From Pantoea anthophila (lineage in GTDB: Bacteria > Pseudomonadota > Gammaproteobacteria > Enterobacterales > Enterobacteriaceae), in the NCBI RefSeq assembly GCF_006494375.1, contig NZ_VHIZ01000064.1:62001-126000 (forward strand): a DNA stretch of 64,000 bases. Direction: 5' to 3'. The notes beneath the pieces are model-generated. The model saw nothing but the letters and a program-made list of their open reading frames with translations, was not told the origin of the DNA and searched no databases. Made by a program: the position numbers and the translations under genes. This document shows, one piece after another, positions 55,116-63,130 of the stretch; position 1 is the first letter of the stretch, and every line of letters begins with the position of its first letter.

Positions 55116-55640
55116 TTCATCCTTAATTACACGGGAGAGAAAATTTCTAAAACGAAACGGAAACAGCCGCACGTTTTACGGCAAAAGCGTTGTGAAGGTT
55201 TGAATAAATTGAAAAAAAGTATGAACCGGGGTGCCTCTGCGTTCCTGAGAAGATCCCTTAACTTCAGGCGCATAAGAATATGGTTTACCATAGAGACAGG
55301 CCCGGAACCGCTAAAGTGGTTCGGTTACGCTGAATCATTGAGGCGTGTAACAGACAACCATCTTCACTCACCCTGCTGCGTGCAGAGGCGCAGAGAGCGG
55401 ACAGAAATACGGAAGTGTCTCACTTCAAATCTTATGCTTACCTCTTACCCCCCCTAATTGCGCAGAACATAAGTGCAGTTATTTTAAAGGTATTGACAGC
55501 CCGTATCAGATCACTTTTCTGTTTACAATATAACCTGAAGACCTTATTTTTAGTAAGGTTAATTGCTTTGCTATAGCAGGTGGCAGCCAGAGATTTATCC
55601 GGTGAGTAATTAACTCTCACTTTTTGCTAAGGGATTGAGC
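55116..55640. other. intergenic region between dacD and the type VI cargo island
   Basis: No gene is supported. It contains one copy of the palindromic motif TATGGT-TT-ACCATA (55279-55292) and AT-rich sequence from 55440 that should carry the effector promoter (a TTGACA occurs at about 55492). Confidence 0.5.
55279..55292. repeat. palindromic 14-bp motif, left copy
   Basis: TATGGT and ACCATA arms around a TT centre. An exact copy occurs at 57259-57272, on the far side of the effector-immunity-Hcp genes. Confidence 0.55.
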
Positions 55641-56162
55641 ATGGCACTACATGGAAAAATGATTCTCAATGGCGCTGATTACGCGCCATTTAATCTGTAC
55701 GGCGTTGGGGTTTTTATGGCGCACTCCGGGCTGGGCGTCTATCGAAACAATGCGAATTGCGCAGCTATTCCAGACATTGGCCCCACGCCTCCCGGTAAAT
55801 ACTGGATTGTTGATCGCAGAGAAGGTAACTGGTTCTCTCAAAAAAAAGCAGAAATCCATGATGGACTGAATAAGCTGGTGGGTCGTCGAGAGTTCGGCAG
55901 AACTGATTGGTTTGCTCTCTGGCGCGATGACTGGGGGATAGATGATTATACATGGATAGAGGGGGTTGAGCGGGGAAATTTCAGGCTCCATCCAGGAACC
56001 GTGTCTAAGGGCTGCATTACCATTGCACACAATTCAGATTTTGCAATGATCAGAAATGCTCTGATGAATACTTCTCTTATTTCTGTTCCCTGTAAACGGT
56101 CACTTATGGCACGCGGCTGGGTGGAGGTGGTGGCCGGTGGCTATAAAAAAACTTGCCCGTAG
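55641..56162 (+). CDS. Tlde1-like (DUF2778) L,D-transpeptidase-fold type VI effector
   Basis: 173 residues from the ATG at 55641, with AAGGG 7 nt upstream; a TTG at 55635 is less likely. The sequence shows DUF2778 features: a short N-terminal strand region, DIGPTPPGKYWIVDR (45-59), and a catalytic block LHPGTVSKGCITI with His117 and Cys125 in the (S/T)xGC arrangement of L,D-transpeptidases. Tlde1 of Salmonella is a DUF2778 type VI effector that cuts or exchanges D-amino acids in peptidoglycan of rival cells. No signal peptide is present, as expected for Hcp-delivered cargo. The following genes, a small membrane protein and Hcp, complete a cargo set. Confidence 0.8.
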   Translation: MALHGKMILNGADYAPFNLYGVGVFMAHSGLGVYRNNANCAAIPDIGPTPPGKYWIVDRREGNWFSQKKAEIHDGLNKLVGRREFGRTDWFALWRDDWGIDDYTWIEGVERGNFRLHPGTVSKGCITIAHNSDFAMIRNALMNTSLISVPCKRSLMARGWVEVVAGGYKKTCP

Positions 56163-56403
56163 TTTTGTCAGATTAGCTTATTTTGTAGTGCTGTTTTATT
56201 GCACTGGCCATGATTTGCCTTCGCCAGAATGTTACATTGACTATGAAATGGCCAGGAAATTAGCATTAATTATCAATGATAATGAAAATGCTGACTCTAT
56301 ATATGATGCCTATTCATATATAGACTTATTTATAATGCTGACTATCAGCACTCTTTTTTATATCGTAACAATGAAGTTAATCAGAAGATTAAGGAGCACT
56401 TAG
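56137..56403 (+). CDS. small membrane protein, likely immunity protein of the effector
   Basis: 88 residues from a GTG at 56137, overlapping the end of the effector by 26 bp; GGAGG at 56123-56127 supports this start. It has two hydrophobic segments (SFVRLAYFVVLFYCTG near 9-24 and YIDLFIMLTISTLFYIVTM near 61-79) with an acidic loop of about 35 residues between them and basic ends, so the loop would face the periplasm where the effector acts. AT-rich, unlike the flanking chromosome. No family recognised; the role follows from its position. Confidence 0.62.
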   Translation: MAIKKLARSFVRLAYFVVLFYCTGHDLPSPECYIDYEMARKLALIINDNENADSIYDAYSYIDLFIMLTISTLFYIVTMKLIRRLRST

Positions 56404-56404
56404 A

Positions 56405-56896
56405 ATGCCAATTCCTCCCTATATGTGGCTTAAGGACGACGGCGGCGCAGATATTAAAGGTTCCGTTGACGTGCAAGATCGTGATGGTAGTATCGAAATT
56501 ATCGGGCTCAGCCACGGTATAAATCTGCCTGTAGACAGCGCAAACGGTAAAATAACGGGTACGCGGCATCATTCACCCATGATGATAGAAAAAGAGGTTG
56601 ATAGCTCTACGCCCTATCTCTATAAAGCTGCGGCCACAGGCCAGACACTTAAAAGTGCTGAGATAAAATTTTATAATATTAACGATGCTGGCCAGGAAGT
56701 TTGTTATTACAGCGTCTTGATGGAAAACGTTAGAATCACTGGCGTTAATTGTAGCGTCCCTAATGTTAAACTTGAGGGAAATAACAAGATGAATCATACT
56801 GAAAGCGTGAGCATTCAGTATGAAAAAATAACGTGGAAGATCGTAGATGGTAATATTCAATATGCAGATGCATGGAATGAAAGACATACGGCGTAA
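56405..56896 (+). CDS. hcp: Hcp-family type VI secretion tube/effector-carrier protein
   Basis: This 163-residue protein has the Hcp pattern: MPIPPYMWLKDDGGADIKGS, the core strand block DGSIEIIGLSHGI, HSPMMIEKEVDSSTPYLYKAAATGQTL, SAEIKFYNINDAGQEVCYYSVLMENVRI and a long C-terminal strand SVSIQYEKITWKIVDGN. Hexamers of Hcp stack into the tube that carries small effectors inside the lumen. No other type VI structural genes (vgrG, tssB, tssC, clpV) are in this window, so this is an orphan hcp with its own effector-immunity pair. It begins 1 bp after the immunity stop. Confidence 0.92.
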   Translation: MPIPPYMWLKDDGGADIKGSVDVQDRDGSIEIIGLSHGINLPVDSANGKITGTRHHSPMMIEKEVDSSTPYLYKAAATGQTLKSAEIKFYNINDAGQEVCYYSVLMENVRITGVNCSVPNVKLEGNNKMNHTESVSIQYEKITWKIVDGNIQYADAWNERHTA

Positions 56897-56904
56897 TTAA
56901 TAAA

Positions 56905-56924
56905 AACCCGGTGAAAGCCGGGTT
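56905..56924 (+). terminator. hairpin terminator after hcp
   Basis: Seven-bp arms aacccgg / ccgggtt with a six-base loop, 8 bp after the hcp stop. The T run is short, so strength is moderate. Confidence 0.65.
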
Positions 56925-57178
56925 GATGCTGGCAGATAAAAAGTAAAGCCAATAGCATCGTAAAGGGTTTATGAGTACGGGTATTATTAACCACGCTACC
57001 GCACATCCAACTATCACCGATTACCGCGCCATCCTCCTTTTTACTACCAGCCTCCCTGCATCTGCGACCAAAATACACCCAGTATTACAAGTGCTCTAAT
57101 CCGATTGCAGGCATACTGAAGAGTAAGTGCAGGATATCAACTGAACTCAGCCGCTGGGCTTTTACCGTTCAATTTGTA

Positions 57179-57199
57179 GGGATACTGAATCAGTATCCC
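57179..57199. repeat. perfect hairpin, possible terminator or operator
   Basis: Nine-bp arms gggatactg / cagtatccc separated by AAT. No T run follows, so it may be a protein-binding dyad or an RNA structure rather than a strong terminator. Confidence 0.5.
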
Positions 57200-57258
57200 C
57201 CTGTTTGACGATATGTGTCCCCGGCCCATCAGCATCTGAAATTTCAGCCGGGCCGGAT

Positions 57259-57272
57259 TATGGTTTACCATA
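57259..57272. repeat. palindromic 14-bp motif, right copy
   Basis: An exact second copy of the motif at 55279. Together the copies bracket about 2 kb containing the effector, immunity and hcp genes. Confidence 0.55.
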
Positions 57273-57477
57273 TAGGGAGCGTAATTAAGGGTCACTCAGC
57301 GCCTTAATAATTTCTGGTACACAGCATAATGTGCTTCTGGTAAGCATCCGGAACACGATGTTGCCGGTATAACAGCGAACAGCAACGAAAGGCAAATGTG
57401 AACAAAGCCAGGCAATGAAATGATGAAAATTGTTTTAACTCAGCAAGTTAATGAAAAATGACGAACGGTAACGCACA

Positions 57478-58905
57478 TTGAAAAACGACCCCGGACAACC
57501 TACCTTCCTCTTTCACGATTACGAGACCTTCGGCACCAGCCCGTCGCGCGACCGGCCTGCTCAGTTTGCCGGGCTGCGCACTGACAGTGACTTTAATCCG
57601 GTGGGTGAACCCGAAGTCTTCTACTGCCGTCTGCCTGATGACTATCTGCCGCAGCCCGAAGCGGTGATGATTACCGGTATCACGCCTCAGGTGGCGATGA
57701 CGCGCGGCGTGAATGAAGCGGAGTTTGCTGAACGTATCCATTCCCTGTTTACCACGGAACAAACCTGTGTGGTGGGCTACAACAACGTGCGCTTCGACGA
57801 CGAAGTCACGCGCAATATCTTCTATCGCAACTTCTACGATCCCTATGGCTGGAGCTGGCAGAATGGCAATTCCCGCTGGGACCTGCTCGACGTGATGCGT
57901 GCCTGCTATGCGCTGCGGCCGGATGGCATCAACTGGCCGGAGAATGAGGAAGGCTTTCCCAGCTTCCGGCTGGAGCATCTGACTAAAGCCAACGGCGTGG
58001 CGCATGAAAATGCGCATGATGCGATGTCCGATGTGTACGCCACGCTGGCGATGGCGAAGCTGGTGAAGGAGAAACAGCCAAAGCTGTTTGAATTTTTGTT
58101 CACCCATCGTAACAAGAACAAGCTGATGACGCTGATCGACATCCCGCAGATGAAGCCGCTGGTGCATGTCTCAGGTATGTTCGGTGCCGCGCGCGGGAAT
58201 ACCAGCTGGATTGTGCCGCTGGCCTGGCATCCCGATAACCGGAATGCGCTGATCGTGGTGGATCTGGCGGGTGATATGTCACCGCTGCTGGAACTGGATG
58301 CCGCTGCACTGCGTGAGCGTCTCTATACGGCGAAAAACGATCTCGGCGATCTACCGGCCGTGCCGGTTAAACTGGTGCATATCAATAAGTGTCCGGTTCT
58401 GGCCCCGGCCAGCACGCTGCGCCCGGAAGATGCTGCCCGGCTGGGCATCGATCGTCAGCACTGTCTGGCGAATCTGGCCCTGCTGCGCCAGCAGCCCGAC
58501 GTGCGGGAGAAACTGGTGACGCTGTTTGCCGAAGCCGAGCCGTTTACGCCATCAGACGACGTAGACACGCAACTCTATGATGGCTTCTTCAGTGATGCGG
58601 ATCGCGCGGGGATGAACATCATCCGCCAGACCGCCCCGGCGAATCTGCCGGCGCTGGACCTGACCTTCGAGAGTGCGCGGGTGGCGAAACTGCTGTTCCG
58701 CTACCGGGCGCGTAATTTCCCCGGCACGCTGGATGATGCCGAGCAGCAGCGCTGGCTGCAGCATCGGCGTGAAGTGCTTAACAGCGATCAGGTGCAGGCG
58801 TTTATGCAGGAGCTGGAGTCGCTCGCCAGTCTGCATGAAGCCGATGCGGAAAAACTCGGACAGCTGAAAGCGCTCTATCTCTACGCGCAGGATCTGGTCT
58901 CCTGA
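57478..58905 (+). CDS. sbcB: exodeoxyribonuclease I SbcB
   Basis: 475 residues from a TTG at 57478; a stop lies three codons upstream, and no better start fits the E. coli alignment. It has DEDDh 3'-5' exonuclease motifs: FHDYETFG with Asp14 and Glu16, VGYNNVRFDDEVTRNIFYRNFYDPY, and ENAHDAMSDVYATLAMA with the final His and Asp. The C-terminal SH3-like and helical domains that clasp single-stranded DNA follow. It degrades ssDNA 3' to 5' and works with SSB in repair and recombination. Gene order after dacD is conserved, apart from the inserted island. Confidence 0.95.
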   Translation: MKNDPGQPTFLFHDYETFGTSPSRDRPAQFAGLRTDSDFNPVGEPEVFYCRLPDDYLPQPEAVMITGITPQVAMTRGVNEAEFAERIHSLFTTEQTCVVGYNNVRFDDEVTRNIFYRNFYDPYGWSWQNGNSRWDLLDVMRACYALRPDGINWPENEEGFPSFRLEHLTKANGVAHENAHDAMSDVYATLAMAKLVKEKQPKLFEFLFTHRNKNKLMTLIDIPQMKPLVHVSGMFGAARGNTSWIVPLAWHPDNRNALIVVDLAGDMSPLLELDAAALRERLYTAKNDLGDLPAVPVKLVHINKCPVLAPASTLRPEDAARLGIDRQHCLANLALLRQQPDVREKLVTLFAEAEPFTPSDDVDTQLYDGFFSDADRAGMNIIRQTAPANLPALDLTFESARVAKLLFRYRARNFPGTLDDAEQQRWLQHRREVLNSDQVQAFMQELESLASLHEADAEKLGQLKALYLYAQDLVS

Positions 58906-58917
58906 ATCCTGAATGCC

Positions 58918-58938
58918 ACCCGGCATCCTCTGCCGGGT
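58918..58938. terminator. hairpin between convergent sbcB and the gluconate-type permease
   Basis: Seven-bp arms acccggc / gccgggt with a seven-base loop in the 56-bp gap between convergent genes. It lacks a clear T run. Confidence 0.5.
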
Positions 58939-58961
58939 CCGGCACCGGGCTGTGTCGTGGA

Positions 58962-60317
58962 TTACAGCAGCGTCCACGCCAGCCAGGTCAGGGCGAAACC
59001 GCTCAGCCCCATTAAGGTGGTCAGTACCGTCCAGGTGCGCAGGCCGTCAGCCACTGACAGCCCAAGATAGCGCGTCACCACCCAGAAACCTGCGTCATTG
59101 ACATGTGACAGTCCCAGCCCGCCAAAGCAGGCCGCCAGCGTCACCAGTACCCGCTGCATGTCCGATACGCCGGTCACCGCCTGCGTCAGCAATCCGCTGG
59201 TTGTCAGGATCGCCACCGTGGCGGAGCCCTGTGACGCACGCAGCGCCAGCGACAGGATGAACGCAGCAGGCACCAGCGGCAGATGCAGTGTCTCAAGCGT
59301 GACCGCCAGCGCTTTGCCGACGCCCGACTCCACCAGCACTTTGCCGAAAGCGCCACCGGCACCCGCCACCAGTATCACACTGGCGGAGGTGGGGATCGCC
59401 CGGCCGGTCAGGTCTTCCAGCTTATCTTTGCTCCAGCCACGGCGTACCCCCAGCAGCCAGGCCGCCAGGCCCAGAGCAATCAGCAGAGCAATGGGCGGGG
59501 TACCGATTACGGTCATCACGCTCCGCAGCAGATTGCCCTCATCCATCAGGGTGTGGGACAGCGTGCCCAGCACGATCAGGACAATCGGCACCACAATCAG
59601 CCCGCTGATGGTCAGCGCGCCAGGCGGTGCGGGCTCATTCTTCTTTTCCTGTCCCTCGGGTTTTGCCATCTGCAGCTGTTCGAGCACGTCCACTGAAAGA
59701 TGATAGTGGCGACGGTTCATCACCTTCGCCACGTAGTAGCCGATGATCCCGACCGGAATCGAAATGGCGATACCCAGCATCATCAGCCAGCCCATGTCGG
59801 TGTGCAGGATCCCCGCGGCGGCGGCGGCACCGGGATGGGTCGGCAGCGCCACGTGCACCGTCAGCATCACGCCCGCCATCGGCAGGCCAAACTTCAGGGG
59901 TGAGACCCGCGCCACTTTGGTAAATCCATAGATCAGCGGGATAACAATGATGAAGCCTACTTCAAAAAAGACCGGGATTCCGAGGATAAAAGCCGCCATG
60001 GTCAGGGCCGCCACGGTCCGTTTTAACCCCAGCGTCTTACTGAAACGCTGCGCCAGCGACTCGGCGCCCCCCGAGGCTTCGATGATCGCGCCGAGCATGG
60101 CACCGAGAACGATAATAATGGTGATGTGACCGAGCAGCCCGCCCATACCGGTAACAATCGTCTCCATGATTTTTTCGGCCGGGATGCCCGTGGCGATCGC
60201 CACCAGCAGACTGACAATTAACAGGGCGACAAACGGATGGACTTTAGCTTTGATCACCAGCAGCAGTAGGATCACAATGCTGGCGGTCGCTATGGCTAAC
60301 AGCAGTGCGGTGGACAT
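58962..60317 (-). CDS. GntP-family permease, probably for L-threonate or a related aldonate
   Basis: This 451-residue transporter has about twelve hydrophobic segments and GntP-family blocks: KVHPFVALLIVSLLVAIATGIPAEKI, VALPTHPGAAAAAGILHTDMGWLM and RASQGSATVAILTTSGL, with a C-terminal GLGLSHVNDAGFWVV. The family takes up gluconate and other sugar acids by H+ symport. It is the last gene after ltnD, otnK, otnC and otnI, 125 bp downstream of otnI, so the natural substrate is probably L-threonate or D-erythronate. Confidence 0.88.
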   Translation of the reverse strand: MSTALLLAIATASIVILLLLVIKAKVHPFVALLIVSLLVAIATGIPAEKIMETIVTGMGGLLGHITIIIVLGAMLGAIIEASGGAESLAQRFSKTLGLKRTVAALTMAAFILGIPVFFEVGFIIVIPLIYGFTKVARVSPLKFGLPMAGVMLTVHVALPTHPGAAAAAGILHTDMGWLMMLGIAISIPVGIIGYYVAKVMNRRHYHLSVDVLEQLQMAKPEGQEKKNEPAPPGALTISGLIVVPIVLIVLGTLSHTLMDEGNLLRSVMTVIGTPPIALLIALGLAAWLLGVRRGWSKDKLEDLTGRAIPTSASVILVAGAGGAFGKVLVESGVGKALAVTLETLHLPLVPAAFILSLALRASQGSATVAILTTSGLLTQAVTGVSDMQRVLVTLAACFGGLGLSHVNDAGFWVVTRYLGLSVADGLRTWTVLTTLMGLSGFALTWLAWTLL

Positions 60318-60442
60318 AGTAAGCCTCAGAAATGGTTATATTTTTAGGTTATCGGGGTACAGGGAGAGCAGGTGCAGGGCCGGAAAAAGGGCAAGCCGCT
60401 CCCTGCCGGTGCCGGAACACCGGTTTTTTACAGCGCGTTAAA

Positions 60443-61228
60443 TCAGGCTTTTATCTTCCAGGGCGCAAACCAGCCCAGCCCCTCGTTAGTGCGACCGCGC
60501 GGGATATACTCGCAGCCCACCCAGCCGCTATAGCCGACTTCATCCAGCAGCGAGAAGAGATACGGATAATAGATTTCACCCTCATCCGGCTCATGACGGT
60601 CCGATGCTGAGGCGATCTGCACGTGGGCATAGCGCCCGGCATAGTGACGAATCAGGTGCGTGAGATTGCCATCCACACGTTGTGCGTGGAAAAGGTCGAG
60701 CTGAGTAAAGACGTTAGGGCGATCGATCTGTTCTGCCATCTCCAGCGTCTGATACTGGCTGGCGTAGAGATACCCCGGTTTGGTGGTCGGATTCAGGGCT
60801 TCAATCAGCAGGTTGATGCCGTGTGGCGCGAAGCGCTCCGCGGCATAACGCATGTTGTGAATGAAGGTGTCGGCATAGCGCTGACGGTCGGCCCCCGGCG
60901 GCACGGTGGCCGCCATGACATGCACCTGCGGGCAGTTCAGCGCCAGCGCATAGCTCAGGGCGCGATCGATGTCTGCTCTGGCATCCGCTTCCCGGCCAGG
61001 AATAGCGGTGACGCCCCACTCTCCCGCTGCGACGTTGCCGGGAGCAGTATTGAAGAGCACGAGCTGTAGCTGATGCTCATCCAGCCACGTTTTGATCTGG
61101 CTGGCGGGATAGTCATAGGGAAACATAAACTCTACGGCGCGGAAGCCCGCATCAGCCGCCGCCGCGAAGCGCTCCGCGAACGGCAGTTCCGTAAACAGGG
61201 TGGTCAGGTTAGCAGCAAACTTTGGCAT
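60443..61228 (-). CDS. otnI: 2-oxo-tetronate isomerase OtnI (hydroxypyruvate isomerase family)
   Basis: This 261-residue TIM barrel is close to hydroxypyruvate isomerase Hyi/Glx[63 protein letters not shown] and [18 protein letters not shown] with the catalytic Glu residues. In tetronate catabolism OtnI converts 2-oxo-tetronate to 3-oxo-tetronate, which OtnK then phosphorylates. It overlaps the otnC stop by one base, so translation is coupled. Confidence 0.86.
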   Translation of the reverse strand: MPKFAANLTTLFTELPFAERFAAAADAGFRAVEFMFPYDYPASQIKTWLDEHQLQLVLFNTAPGNVAAGEWGVTAIPGREADARADIDRALSYALALNCPQVHVMAATVPPGADRQRYADTFIHNMRYAAERFAPHGINLLIEALNPTTKPGYLYASQYQTLEMAEQIDRPNVFTQLDLFHAQRVDGNLTHLIRHYAGRYAHVQIASASDRHEPDEGEIYYPYLFSLLDEVGYSGWVGCEYIPRGRTNEGLGWFAPWKIKA

Positions 61229-61872
61229 TATCGGCTCCTTAATTCCGCCACTTCGGCAGCATTGAGATAACGAATGGGCCGGTCACCCAGCGTAAAGATT
61301 AACCGGGCCGTTTCTTCCAGTTCTTCCGTGTTATCGGCGGCTTCCTGCAGTGATTTTCCCACCACCACCGGGCCATGATTCGCCAGCAAAAAGGCGCGAT
61401 AGCGGGGGGCCAGCCGCGCCAGATCCTCCGCCAGTCGCCCATCGCCGGGCTTATAGTAGGGCACGACCGGCACATCCCCGACACGCATCACCACATAGGG
61501 GGTGAACGGCCGGATACAGTTGTCCGTGTCCAGCCCCTGCAGACAGGAGAGCGCCGTCAGGTAGTGGCTGTGCAGGTGCACCACCGCCCGGCAGTCGGGA
61601 TTATTCAGGTAGAGCGCGCGGTGGAAAGCGATCTCTTTGGAGGGTTTGTCGCCAGAGAGCCACTCCCCCTCCGGCGTCACTTTTGCCAGCCGATCAGCCT
61701 GTAACTCGCCGAGGCACGAGCCGGTCGGCGTCGCCAGCAGATTTCCGTCTTCAAGCAGCAGGGAGAGGTTGCCCGCCGAACCGGTGGCATAGCCGCGCTG
61801 AAAAAATGAGGCCCCCAGCCGCACCATCTCATCACGCGCCTGCTGCTCAGTTAAAGAGAAAGATTCAGTCAT
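61228..61872 (-). CDS. otnC: 3-oxo-tetronate 4-phosphate decarboxylase OtnC (class II aldolase family)
   Basis: 214 residues from the ATG at 61872, which sits 8 bp inside the otnK end; a longer frame to 61917 is mostly otnK sequence in another frame. Class II aldolase/adducin blocks: [29 protein letters not shown], the metal-binding histidines in [13 protein letters not shown], and [20 protein letters not shown]. It decarboxylates 3-oxo-tetronate 4-phosphate to dihydroxyacetone phosphate plus CO2. Confidence 0.87.
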   Translation of the reverse strand: MTESFSLTEQQARDEMVRLGASFFQRGYATGSAGNLSLLLEDGNLLATPTGSCLGELQADRLAKVTPEGEWLSGDKPSKEIAFHRALYLNNPDCRAVVHLHSHYLTALSCLQGLDTDNCIRPFTPYVVMRVGDVPVVPYYKPGDGRLAEDLARLAPRYRAFLLANHGPVVVGKSLQEAADNTEELEETARLIFTLGDRPIRYLNAAEVAELRSR

Positions 61873-63130
61873 AGGTAAACTCCGTTTGCGCGCGGCGGAA
61901 AAAGTCTTCGTCGCCAAAATTCCCCGACTTCAGTGCCAGAGAGAGCGGCTGGTGGATATCACGCACCCAGGGCACGCCCGGCGAAATTGTCGGGCCGATG
62001 TGAAAGGCGGTCACGCCCAGGCTCTGCGCCACCACACCGGAGGTTTCTCCCCCGGCCACAATAAAGCGCTGCCAGCCGCGCCGTTTCAGCTCCCGCGTCA
62101 CGGCGGCAAACAGCTGCTCAACGGCCTCACTGCTGCGCTGCGCACCATAGCGCTGCTGGATCGCCTGCAGCTGCTGTGCGTCGGTGGTGGCATAAAGCAG
62201 CGGAGCCAGAGAGTGCTGGCTATTGGCTTCCGTCCAGTCACAGAGCTGGCGGGCATAGTCATCTGAATTCTGCATGCAGGGTTCGACCTGCACTTCGCAG
62301 GCCGGTGCCTGCTGGCGATAGAGGCTGACCTGCCGGCAGGTCATCTGCGAACAGGAGCCGGACAACACCACGGCGCGCCCACCCTGCGGACGCCCTGCCT
62401 GCTCTGCCTGAGCATCCGCCCCGGCTCTCGCCCACTGCCGCGCCAGACCGATAGCCAGCCCGGAACCGCCGGTCACCAGCCGCAGATCGCTGAGGGCCGC
62501 GCCCAGCGTCAGCAGATGCTGGTGATGCAGCGTGTCGATCACCACGTAGCTGACGCCCTGCTCTGCCAGCTGATGCATCGCCTGCCGGACGGAGTCGGCA
62601 CCCTGGTCGACCTGTGCCGCCGCGATCAGTCCGGCTTTGCCCGTCGCCTGTGATGTCATCAGACGCAGCAGGTTGCTCTCGCGCATGGGCGTAACCGGGT
62701 GATGACGCATCCCCGACTCCGACAGCAGCTGGTCACCAACAAACAGATGGCCCTGATAGACCGTGCGGCCATTGACCGGCAGAGCTGGACAGATAACGGT
62801 CTGCGTCTCACCCAGCGCCTTTAGCAGGGCATCGGTCACCGGACCAATATTGCCCTGGGCGGTGCTGTCGAAGGTGGAGCAATATTTAAAGTAGAAGCGC
62901 TGGCAGCCCTGCTGCTGTAACCATGCCAGCGCAGCCAGCGACTGAGCAACCGCCTGCTCTGCCGGACAGGAGCGACTCTTCAGGCTGATCACCATCGCCT
63001 GGGCATCGGTGGCGATTTCACCGGCGGGAATGCCGTTGAACTGAATGGTGCTCAGCCCGTTCTGCACCAGAAAGCTGGCGATGTCGGTGGCACCGGTAAA
63101 ATCATCTGCGATTACACCAAGACGCATCAT
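61865..63130 (-). CDS. otnK: 3-oxo-tetronate kinase OtnK (four-carbon acid sugar kinase family)
   Basis: This 421-residue protein has the DUF1537-type two-domain kinase pattern: MMRLGVIADDFTGATDIASFLVQNG at the start, FYFKYCSTFDSTAQGNIGPVTDALL, CPALPVNGRTVYQGHLFVG and a C-terminal nucleotide-binding part with FIVAGGETSGVVAQSLGV and PTISPGVPWVRD. It phosphorylates 3-oxo-tetronate at C4 with ATP. It overlaps ltnD at its start and otnC at its end, in one coupled operon. Confidence 0.9.
   Translation of the reverse strand: MMRLGVIADDFTGATDIASFLVQNGLSTIQFNGIPAGEIATDAQAMVISLKSRSCPAEQAVAQSLAALAWLQQQGCQRFYFKYCSTFDSTAQGNIGPVTDALLKALGETQTVICPALPVNGRTVYQGHLFVGDQLLSESGMRHHPVTPMRESNLLRLMTSQATGKAGLIAAAQVDQGADSVRQAMHQLAEQGVSYVVIDTLHHQHLLTLGAALSDLRLVTGGSGLAIGLARQWARAGADAQAEQAGRPQGGRAVVLSGSCSQMTCRQVSLYRQQAPACEVQVEPCMQNSDDYARQLCDWTEANSQHSLAPLLYATTDAQQLQAIQQRYGAQRSSEAVEQLFAAVTRELKRRGWQRFIVAGGETSGVVAQSLGVTAFHIGPTISPGVPWVRDIHQPLSLALKSGNFGDEDFFRRAQTEFTYD

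Larger units (their letters stand above)
56925..57477. other. intergenic region between the type VI island and sbcB
   Basis: No supported gene in about 550 bp. It contains a hairpin with nine-bp perfect arms at 57179-57199 (arms gggatactg and cagtatccc, loop AAT) and the right copy of the 14-bp palindrome at 57259. The stretch should carry the promoter of sbcB near 57400. Confidence 0.5.

Noticed and set aside
57448..58167. 239-codon open frame on the minus strand
   Set aside because: Antisense to the first half of sbcB, whose exonuclease motifs are clear.
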